NCBI GenBank assembly: GCA_027923505.1
Contig: BROI01000034.1
Span: 184,868 to 248,867, forward strand
DNA length: 64,000 nucleotides
Direction: 5' to 3'
Source: Mayamaea pseudoterrestris
Taxonomy: Eukaryota; Bacillariophyta; Bacillariophyceae; Sellaphorales; Sellaphoraceae
A model generated the notes under the pieces. The model did not search any database. It saw only the letters and a list, made by a program, of their open reading frames with translations, and had not been told where the DNA came from. Shown here piece after piece: positions 55,446 to 64,000 of this stretch (position 1 is the stretch's first letter; each line of letters starts with the position of its first letter). A program made the position numbers and the translations under genes.

Positions 55446-57553
55446 TTAATCCACCTTGACGTTTTGGAAAATCGCTCGGACAAATCGACTAGCCGCTCCA
55501 TGCCCAAGAGTGCCACACAAGAGACCCAGATTGATCGCAATCAACGACATATATCCAAAGTAGTACGTCGTCTGTAGCAACCCGTGCATTTGCGTCTTGA
55601 ACAAGAAATAGTAAATCAAAAACATATGCCGCCGTTGACGCTCCACTACCAAACGCCGTCCATTGCCACAGGTAATTCTCCGCATTGAGGCAAAAAGTAA
55701 GCGACAATGATCGATGTCATACCCCGACAATGGTCAAGATTGAGTAAACGCCAAGCGAAATCCATACACATGGTAAAACTTGCGGTTCAAAGACTCGTCA
55801 AGACGTAGTAAAGCTCAATGAAGATGCTTCCAAATGACAACAAAACAGCCAATAGAATCAAACCCCTTGGCCGACCGTACCATGGTCATCCTCTGGGATT
55901 GGTCGAGGAATCGCATTAACTCCCCGGAAAATGATCCGCGGCGACGGCGTTGATCCTTGGCTGCCAACAGCGTGACCCCGAGTATCGTACCAACGACGTC
56001 AAGTGGAACCGACACAAAGACCCAAATCAAAAAGAGCTTCATCATCACCATGAATGGGATTGTGTTGATCTTGCCGTAAAACAGCGAAACTGATTGAGCA
56101 GCGTCAGCACAACAGCTGATACTGTCGGCAGCAAAAGCACTGTCAACCCCACCAGCTGCCGAAGGGTGGTTTCGGTCCCACTAGTTTGGCGACGCGCGCT
56201 CGACGTGGTTGGGTAGTACATTTTGAAGAATTGGCCCCGACGAATAACCGGAAATTTGCTCGGGGCGTAGCAAACAATCACCGTGCAAAACTTCACCTCG
56301 TTGCTCATGCACTTGTCCATGGAGCGGTCCAAGGGCGGCCAAGAGAATCACTCAAGCGTGGGTACCCCGTTGCCAGCCCGTTCCAATCAAAGCGGCAAAC
56401 AAGGGCGGCATGGAGGGCGCTCGAAAAACATCCTGCCTGCTTCCATCCACGTCCTCGCTGGACTTTCGTCGGTCTTGCCTTCGTCGTCCACTCTCCGTCG
56501 CCCGCTTCCGTGTCCCGCAATTCCATATCGCGCGTGTCCTTCTTGGCGTTCGTAGCAAAAATAGTGCGACCAATCCCGGAAACAATACCTCATGAATGGT
56601 TGAAAACGCTAAACCAGTGGATGGGTGCTGAAAAGTCGTGATCAAGGTAGCGTTCAAAAGCGCGAGTGAAAGAGATCCGTCGACTTGTTCCACTTGACAT
56701 GCATGGTAAATTTGAGAATGACGCCCTCCTCCACCTTGACCAAACTAGCCGGATCGCTCGTCAAATCGACTTGTACAATGTTATCGCCATTGTAGGTAAC
56801 GACAAGGTTTCGTGTCGTGTAAACGAATGGGTGCAGATCTCCAATGTCTTCGACCTCCGAAACATGGTCCAGTCGATCCTTGTCGTCCTTGTCTTTCACT
56901 CTCAAACGCCTTGCTTCTGAGCTTGGAAGCAGCTCTCCAACCCATTCCCCCAGCGGCAGGTCATCCAAGTACATTTGGTAGAACCATCGACGTTGAATGG
57001 CATTTGCAAAGGCTTGCGCTTGTTCCTTGGTGAGAGGCTTGGTTGAGCATTCTTCCGTCTTTTGCGAGTCTTCGCTATACAATATGTCATGACTAGAGTG
57101 CCGAAGCGAATGTCCCCGGGATACTCGCCGATACTTTGAAGCAATTCGTTAAACTGCCCTTCATTGTCGGGGTGGGTGCTTGGTTTCTGGAGCGCAATAC
57201 GGAGTGTGTGTCTCTGCTTCCTGCGGATTGGCGTATGGACCGACCTGTAGGATTTCATGGAAAGAGAGTGAGTGAATCATGGGTTCAAATAACAGTGATG
57301 ATCCATGAATCTCTAGTACTAGATATAATCTGCAAAGTAGCATTGCTACGGACTCGATGGCCCTCGTAATCGATTTCAAAGGCTGCTCAAAATGGCGGTT
57401 GATCTTTCTAGCAGCAGAGAGTATGTTGATTCGCACCTTATTCACCCAAAGCTCAACATGATCTCCTTTTTTGTAGTTATGATCCGAAGTTCCTGCTAGG
57501 ACATGTGCCACTAGCAGTGAAAAAACAAGAGCGCATCCTCCGCCAATCCTCAT
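55446..57553 (-). pseudogene. TM9SF (nonaspanin / EMP70) gene with many frameshifts
   Basis: Exon 1 (57553-57437) encodes a signal peptide and KKGDHVELWVNK. A 192-nt GT-AG intron (57436-57245) follows, then VGPYANPQE, the family's N-terminal signature. Further pieces in different frames are: PYCAPETKHPP; LTKEQAQAFANAIQRRWFYQMYLDDLPLGEWVGE; VVTYNGDNIVQVDLTSDP; DVFRAP...LFAALIGTGWQ; KLFLIWVFVSVPLDVVG; FGSIFIELYYVLTSL; and the C-terminus GLLQTTYYFGYM...LCGTLGH...FVRAIFQNVKVD. These are in correct order and cover the whole protein, but at least six one- or two-base shifts separate them. TM9SF proteins are nine-pass Golgi/endosome membrane proteins. Either this is a young pseudogene or this stretch has uncorrected sequencing indels; neighbouring genes are clean. 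Confidence 0.85.
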
Positions 57554-57714
57554 GGTGGTTGCGTTTTGTGCGGGCCGTCAGTCATCGGACGTGACCCGAT
57601 TAATGTCGCACAAAGAATGGCGTTCTGCGTCTGCGTCGGACTGGTAATCATGACATTATTGCAGCCGTCGATTTCACGCGCACGAAGAATCGCGACAGAT
57701 TCACATGCAGTCGA

Positions 57715-57721
57715 TATAAAT
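57715..57721 (+). promoter_or_regulatory. TATA-like element upstream of arsM
   Basis: TATAAAT lies 72 nt before the ATG of the arsenite methyltransferase, in the 239-bp space between divergent genes. Spacing fits a core promoter only if the 5' UTR is short. Confidence 0.3.
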
Positions 57722-57792
57722 CAGAGTTGTACAATTTGAAAAAACGCGACTGTACCATACTGATTCAGATAGTCTGACGAAACAGTCATTGA

Positions 57793-57855
57793 ATGATTGA
57801 GCGAGCGCTACTTTTGGCACTTTGCTTTTCTCGCATCGCGTTCGCCTGGATTAGT

Positions 57856-57892
<37 letters not shown>

Positions 57893-59143
57893 CTAGAATC
57901 TCTGGCAATCTGTTCAGCATGGTTTCTTCGTCGTCTACAAGTGCAGTTGAAATCAGTGACGCTTCCTCGACGCGTCAAGCCGTTTCAAAATACTATGGTG
58001 AGACGCTCAAAACGTCGGCCGATCTTCAAACCAACGCCTGCTGCACTGGAGCCTCGCCGCCAACGCACATTCGCGACTTGCTTAAGAATATAGCCGACGA
58101 AACGAAAGCAAAGTACTATGGCTGCGGCTTGTGTCTACCAAACTACAATTTGGAAGGAGCAAGAGTCTTGGATTTGGGATGTGGAGCTGGCCGAGACGTT
58201 TACTTGGCGAGTCAACTCGTCGGTGCGTCTGGAAGCGTTGCAGGTGTCGACATGACGCACGAACAGCTGCAGTCTGCCAAGGACTTTCAAGACTTTCATG
58301 CCGACAAGTTTGGATACAAGAATACGGAATTCTACCAGGGCTACTTGGAGACACTTCTTGATATTCCAGAGCTAGAACCAAACACGTTTGATGTCATTAT
58401 CAGCAATTGCGTCATCAACCTTTGCACCGACAAGCCGGCCGTGTTGAAGGCTTGCTACGAACTTTTGAAACCAGGTGGCGAATTGTACTTTTCTGACGTA
58501 TATACCAATCGTCGAGTGCCAATGGCTTTGCAAAAGAATGCTCTACTGTGGGGAGAGTGCTTGTCGGGCGCCCTTTATTGGAACGACTTTGAGGCGTTGG
58601 CCAAGCAGGCTGGCTTTAATGATCCACGTTTGGTCGAAGATTCACCCATTACCATTCAGAATAAAAATGTTGCTGCCTTGGTAGATCAAGAGGGGCATGG
58701 TGGTTTGGATTTTTACTCGGCCACGTACCGACTCTTTAAATTGCCCGAGCTAGAACCGGCGTGTGAAGGTACGTTTTTGAAAGCTAATCGTGGATGCCAA
58801 ATTTAAGGCGCTTGTCTAATAAATCATGCGTCTCTCTTCCAATTTCGTATTTGTAGACTACGGGCAAGCGGTTATTTATAAAGGAACGATACCTCGATTC
58901 AATTCGTCTTGGACACTCGACAAGCATCACACGATGGAGACGGGGCGCGTGTTTGCTGTTTGCGGCAACACATATACAATGCTACGTGAGAATCCTCGAC
59001 TTGCACCCCATTTTGACTTTATTGGAACTTGGGATCGACATTACGGCCTATTTGAAGGATGTGGAGGTGGACTGCCATTTGACAAGAGCACAAGCAATAG
59101 AGGTGGAAAGGGAGATGTGGCTGCTGCGGCAAGTTGCTGTTGA
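57793..59143 (+). CDS. arsM: Arsenite methyltransferase, two exons, probably plastid-targeted
   Basis: Exon 1 is 57793-58768 and exon 2 is 58857-59143, joined across an 88-nt intron (GTACGT ... TTTGTAG). The product has 420 residues. An apparent stop at 58,806 lies inside the intron. The SAM-binding loop LDLGCGAGRD is at 127-136. Cysteines typical of the family are Cys83/84, Cys111, Cys114, Cys206 (SNCVINL) and Cys256 (GECLSGAL). Exon 2 supplies the ArsM C-terminal domain (DYGQAVIYKGTIP, DKHH, VCGNTYTML, HYGLFEGCG, final SCC). It transfers methyl groups from SAM to trivalent arsenic for detoxification. The N-terminus MIERALLLALCFSRIAFAW looks like a signal peptide with Phe at +1 (RIA/FAW), followed by a Ser-rich stretch, as in diatom plastid precursors. 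Confidence 0.95.
57856..57894 (+). repeat. AGC trinucleotide microsatellite in the arsM coding sequence
   Basis: About 12 AGC/AGT units encode a run of 13 serines just after the predicted signal cleavage site. Length changes would stay in frame and alter only the transit-peptide-like region. Confidence 0.9.
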
Positions 59144-59614
59144 GCGCTACAATTATTGTCGACGGTTTATAAACTAGATATGGTTATACGCCATGCCCAT
59201 AGCTCGGTTTCTCTCGTCTGACCGAGCTACTGTATGATATCACATAATCTACGGAGTACTTCACAGCAGCCGCCAATGCGGCGCTATATGCACGTTTGGG
59301 ACATTTCACGAGCAGAATGACAGGCATGAGGATTCGACGACCAATTAGATGTAGTCGTCGATGTCAATCGTTGCTGACGGGGGTTGTCCCTGATGATAGG
59401 ACTCAAAATTGGGTCATTTAGCTTATGTTTTCTATCACTTTGGTCACAGACATGGACACTGGACATTCTCTGACGAAAGTCATGCAAGGCAATAATGTTC
59501 ATTATATAAGCCTCGGCGAATTCTACGATCAGGGGCGATTGACTACCCTGACCATTTCGGTGCACATTATTCTCATTCGCAAAACGATTGAGTTGTCCAT
59601 TCGTCTCAACAACG
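59144..59614. other. Intergenic region arsM to HSF-like gene
   Basis: No domain-bearing frame is seen; the short frames on both strands look incidental. It probably holds the promoter of the HSF-like gene. Confidence 0.4.
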
Positions 59615-60949
59615 ATGCTTGCTACGAGCATCATGTATAACGACGAAGTCAATCACCATGACAATGTCCTCGAAGAAGGAGAAACGAACCCCTTTGTTGG
59701 TCTGGGAATGGGTGCTACGCTTCCTCCAGGATGTAAGTGACAAAGAATTTGAACGATGTGAAGTCAACTCGTTTGATGTCACTTACTGAGATAGAGCTCT
59801 GTTTGTCGCTCGCTCCTTGCAGACACAAGCCTGCAAAGTCAACAGAGTAATACGATTCAGCTCATGCGACAGCCGATTCTTGGAGGAGAAATTATGGGAT
59901 CTCCTCCTCGATGGCATCAGCAAATAATGAATGCCTCCACTCCGCATGCCGGTGTGCAGCACTTCCCAATCACAATGAACCAGCAGATGCATACGACTTC
60001 TTCCCAAAACATGAATATGAATCAAATGAAAAACAACTCGTTAGCATATCAGCAGCTTCAGCAGCAAAGTTACGGAATGGATCTTCAGACACATCTTTTG
60101 CAGCAACGCCAACAGCAACTGCTGCAGCAGCAGTTACAACAAGAAAGTGCATTCATGCCAATGGCTTCGTTTTACCAACCAGCGCAACAGCAGCAGACTG
60201 CGTCGCTTCTTCTTTCGCAGTCCACGTACAACGATGGCTCATCTCATTTGCAAAATCCGATGCCATTTTCGGCAAGTGGCGCGACGATTGCAAGCAAATG
60301 GAATCCTTCTATGGCCATGCCCGATCCACATCCGGCGCCTACCCCTTCATTCTATTCAATCCATCAGCCAATGCAACAGCAGGATACGCCGCAGACGCAG
60401 CAAGCTATCGCGCTTCAAAAGGCAGCTCTCCAGCAACAAATGCAGTTCGCCTACAACGAGGCTCAGCAATTTGAGCAGCAACTTGCCTTGAGACATCAAC
60501 CAAGGACAGCCCAGCCATTCATGACACAGGAGCAACAGTGGCAGCAACGCGGCGCCAGACAGTCGCTTCGGCGCACCTTGCGGTCTCCGCTTATCCTTCA
60601 TTGCGGCCAGCGGTCTCATGAAACACAAAAAGCGCAAGGCGCAAACCTTTCCGGAAAAATTCGTGGACGCGCTCATGCGCTCACGGTATCAACGAGAACA
60701 TTGTCGCATGGTTGCCCGACGGCACGTCGTTTGTTTTTGTTCGACCCCAAGCTGTTTGTTAAAATCGTTCTTGGACCGGTTTTCAAGCATACCAAATGTG
60801 CATCCTTCGTAAAGCCTCTCCTGGGGGTTTCAGCGCGTGACGTGGTTCGGGAACAGAATGCTTCTATCATCCCCTCTTTTCCCATCCGCCCGCGACCGGG
60901 CCCTCGGGAGATCAAGTTCAGCTTTCGCCATGCTTCGCGGGAGGGATGA
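59615..60949 (+). pseudogene. HSF-type DNA-binding protein gene, frameshifted
   Basis: Exon 1 is 59615-59732 (MLATSIMYNDEVNHHDN; alternative ATG at 59633). A 90-nt GT-AG intron (59733-59822, donor GTAAGT) joins in frame to exon 2 (TSLQSQQSNTIQLMRQPILGG). A Gln-rich activation-type region follows. Then, in three successive frames, come the parts of a heat-shock-factor DNA-binding domain: TFPEKFVDALM, NENIVAWLPDGTSFVFV, KLFVKIVLGPVFKHTKCASF, and GFQRVTWFGN. The KHTK(x)ASFVRKLxRWGFxRV type is common in the expanded HSF families of diatoms. At least four shifts fall within 400 bases. HSFs are nuclear transcription factors. Decay and sequencing error cannot be told apart here; the true C-terminus is uncertain. 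Confidence 0.75.
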
Positions 60950-63900
60950 TGATGGTTGTCATCAAAGGGCTTCCCGATTTTTTGTCAATAAATCCTCCGC
61001 CGAGCCTGGCCGGCGTGGATAAATTAGCTCCAATCATGCAATATCCAGGCGAAGGTGCAATCTCCGGGGCGGGCTCGCGGCTTCAAGTTCGCTTGTCTGC
61101 CGCATCGGTGTTTGGTCAGGACTTGGGCTCGGGGGCGTTGAGGACATTCAAGATCATTAGTAAGTGATCCACGATTGCCATTGGACGTTTTTTTTCCGGT
61201 CGACATAGCCATGGCCTTCAAGCATTAGTGCCGCCATACGAAAACTGCTGTTGCGGACAAGCCGAGATGACGGGGGACGATGCCGCATCGTCATCGACAG
61301 TGACTGGGGTGAGTTGAACGGCCCAAATCGCGCGCCGCTCGGACCTTTTCCCTCCGCTTCGGCTGTATGGCTTTCGCGGTCGAATCGGAACAAGGGTGTT
61401 TTGGTTGCTAAATCCAATGAAGCCCCCAGTTTGTTGTCGGTGCGGTCATCGTCTGTCGGGCGTGAGTGCCAACGTGAAAGCAGATGCAGATCCAACTTCA
61501 TTTGACTTTTTTAATGTGGGCTGTAATGCGGAATGATATTTGCCTTATGTTGTCGCTATACATCGAACTTTGAGTAGTAGGCGAACGATGCAATAGAACG
61601 CTTATCGTACTGCAAATATTAGTGGCTTCGGCTAGTGATCGTCAATCGTAAACTCATCAATCGCATATCTGGTTGGCATCTACTTGGCGCTTGTAACAAC
61701 CCTAATACTAACATGCCGACAAATGCCGAGGTGCATAAGCTTCCCACATTATACCATCCCTTTACTGCGGCCGGACAAGTACAGATAATTTCAAAAGAGG
61801 GTCCATAGGATCCTCGCAGCGTTCTTGGGTAGCCCCTATGCTCCTGGGCCAGCATTGCTTTGGAAAATGCCATGGGACTTGTCCTGAAGCCAGTCCCAGT
61901 TCGAATCGACCACGGCGAACACGACAACAATTGGACTGCGGCGATATGCAGCAGCCTTTTAGACAACCAAGCAAGAGTAAAATCTAGACTTTGGTCTTGC
62001 TGCTTTGGCTCTCGTTTTGCAGCGCCATCTTGGTCGTCTGTCCAATGGGCGCTAGACGTATGTTGACGAAGTGAAACGAGGAAACGCGTGAACTTGTATT
62101 AGCGGGTATAGATTCCATTTTATAGTGATCTACTCAACGCTGTGGTCGTGCTAAACCTGTTAAGATATTGATGCAGCCGTGTCGTCGCTGCCATCTTCTG
62201 AAACCATGGGGCCGGCCCTGCTTCACTCCTCGTCAACTCCCAGTCGCCGCTTGCCCATTGACCATATACACTGGCAGCCTTCCAAAAGCCCATCCTCTGA
62301 CCGTTCCTTGTAGATGGTGTGGTCGTCGACAGTTCACGCCCAGCCGTATTTGTTCCGCGACTAATCGACGAAACTGAGAAGGCGGCAGTCAGGTTCCAGT
62401 CTTGTTGCTTGGTGCCCCGGCCGTTTTCGTCTTCTGTACGTTAGTAATGACATGTTTCTTGGTCTTCTTGTCGTTGCCAAAAGAGTTCATTAGAATTGAT
62501 AAGGTCCTTCCTGTCAAGTAGTCGTATTCAACGTATTAAGCTTGAGTCTTCTTGCTGCTGCGAATTCTGCGGATCAAAGAGCAGACGCTGTCATGGGTCG
62601 AGCACTCGGGAGATGCATAGATCCGTCGTTGTGGAATCCATGCCGAAATGGAGCAGCAACGAGTCAAAGCAGAGGGCGATGTAGCGTGGTGGCGCGTAAG
62701 CGAAGGTCAAATTCGGTTGTTCCAGTCAAATTTAGCGAGATGAATGGGACTTTTTTAAATGATATCAAAAATGATTAACATAAAACTCAAGAGTTGAAAC
62801 GACGCGTCCACAATGGACAAGCTCGGCAATGGCGATTGTTTCCCATCGTCAGTCGAGCGAGATTGAAGATCACGCGCGACGGCGCGCCACACGATCACGT
62901 GTCGCTGCGGTTCTACACGCTGTTAGCTAGCGCTTCACTGTCAATGTTTGTCACGGGCATGATGTTGCATTCCGCCATCAGCAAATACCAGGTATGAGTT
63001 AAAGTAGGGTTGTTATGTACGTTTGAAGCCAAAGGTGAAAAACATGAGTGTATCCTCAAAGATGCTACTATGCAAAGTATAACAGTGTGGCATTGTGCCA
63101 TCATTATAAGTTTGTCCGTTCCGTCGCTTTGAATTCTTCGAGTCACCATCTTCGCAGTAAACTCCATGGCCAATTTCGGCGCATTGTAGCTCGACTCGCT
63201 GCGGAGTGAACTACTGACAGTTACCGTGATGAGCTCGTACGCCAAATAAAGGCCGAAGAAGTGGATCTTGCTCCTCGTCGTCATACGGCACGAAAGCAGT
63301 AATTGATGCTGCAACGCCGAAGCTTGTGCATCCACCTCACATCTCGCCTTGCTGACACTTTAAAGCTGCGGCAAAAGCAGAACAAGGCTGGAAAGATGGC
63401 TACCGTTCCCATGTGCGGGATGCACCTGGATTATTTGCACTCGAAAGCGCGTCAATGAAGGAAGCTCCACAAGCGCGGCAGTAGCAGCTACAAAGACAGT
63501 GCCGAAGTAAACGGCAAAATAGCGGCCGATCGTTTGGTTTGCATGTATCACAGCAGCGGACCGCGCCTTTAAAGGCGACTGCATCAAGTCGCTCGACTTA
63601 CAACACTTTCGAAGCCGCTAGAAAGTATGCCGTCTCGCCGCCGCCAGAGCAGTAACAACAATTGTCTTGGTAGGCGACACCTTTCCTGGGACCAAAGCGC
63701 CAATAATCGGCGCAGGCAAGACGGAAACGAAAAAGTATTGTTTGTCATATTGGGCGGAGCTTTCGCTCAATCAGCTCGGTGCTACTCATCGTTCTCGAAA
63801 CTAGTCCTGCCTAACCGATAACTGGTTACCAACTCCAATAGCTCTGGCAGCTTCAGTGATTTTGTTTCCTGTAGCGACAAAAGAGTCCGCCACAGCTGCT

Positions 63901-64000
63901 GCCAATAGCGAATGAGTGGACAAAAGGTAAATCTCCGTCACCGTTACGAATTTTGGCGTGTTCATCGTATCAAGTAACACTGGAACCAGTAAGAAAAGGA
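60950..64000. other. About 3 kb without recognisable gene
   Basis: Open frames of 60-140 codons occur on both strands (for example minus 61,619-61,966 with a hydrophobic stretch VGSLCTSAFVGMLVLGLL, minus 62,913-63,335, minus 63,360-63,587, and a 54-codon minus frame at 63,801-63,965). None carries a motif I recognise and none continues into a larger gene by simple splicing. Given the frameshifted genes just upstream, coding sequence broken by indels may be hidden here. Confidence 0.5.

Noticed and set aside
58769-58806. End of arsM at the in-frame TAA at 58,806
   Set aside because: A GTACGT donor and TTTGTAG acceptor remove this stretch and join in frame to a typical ArsM C-terminal domain.
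58826-59143. Separate 105-residue gene starting at ATG 58,826
   Set aside because: Its first 10 codons lie in the intron; the rest is the second exon of arsM.
61890-61925. tRNA B-box-like word (GTTCGAATCGACC)
   Set aside because: No A box or acceptor-stem pairing could be found at suitable distance.

Overview
The window looks like a nuclear chromosome segment of a diatom, most likely pennate, or a close stramenopile relative. The evidence is: Ty1/copia elements with the PR-IN-RT-RNaseH order; short GT-AG introns of 88-196 nt in host genes; an arsenite methyltransferase whose N-terminus carries a diatom-style plastid signal (Phe at +1 of a signal cleavage site); and ordinary eukaryotic housekeeping genes (eEF1B-gamma, COQ4, TM9SF).

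Layout. 1-15.07 kb is one 169-bp satellite in direct orientation, with subfamily A on the left, subfamily B on the right and a worn junction at about 4.9-9.7 kb. 15.1-21.7 kb is a Ty1/copia element (element 1) whose 3' LTR abuts a truncated minus-strand copia element (element M, 21.7-23.9 kb). 23.9-25.0 kb holds subfamily A satellite in reverse orientation, followed by a second satellite (C, about 180 bp). Element 2 (25,427-36,046, 512-bp LTRs, perfect 5-bp target duplication GACCA) sits inside satellite C. 36.0-38.6 kb is more satellite C interrupted by a decayed gag fragment. 38.6-40.8 kb is reverse satellite A, and 40.8-41.7 kb is a short-period repeat that switches strand in its middle. 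41.7-42.8 kb holds nothing recognisable. 42.8-43.0 kb is a 20-bp minisatellite. 43.0-50.1 kb is a third copia element (element 3) carrying a 413-bp insertion with inverted ends. 50.1-51.3 kb is unique sequence with old satellite relics. From 51.35 kb the sequence becomes gene territory: eEF1B-gamma (-), COQ4 (+), an MBD-like protein (+), a frameshifted TM9SF gene (-), arsenite methyltransferase (+, two exons) and a frameshifted HSF-type gene (+). The last 3 kb has no gene I can recognise.

Most notable observations. (1) Element 2 has an 1,842-nt leader without a single ATG (about 30 CATs occur on the same strand), yet the leader contains a 419-codon frame that itself lacks Met. (2) LTR differences and in-frame stops of all three elements are dominated by CpG transitions. 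Every internal TGA in elements 1 and 2, and the TGA in the element 3 RT, is explained by CGA to TGA, the signature of 5-methylcytosine deamination. (3) A chromodomain-like module lies between integrase and RT in two copia elements. (4) Three elements share an 8-nt sequence right after the LTR that matches the complement of a tRNA-Asn anticodon loop. (5) Each 169-bp satellite monomer carries two dyad symmetries. The region from 1 to about 51 kb reads as satellite and retroelement heterochromatin, probably methylated; the right end reads as its euchromatic border.
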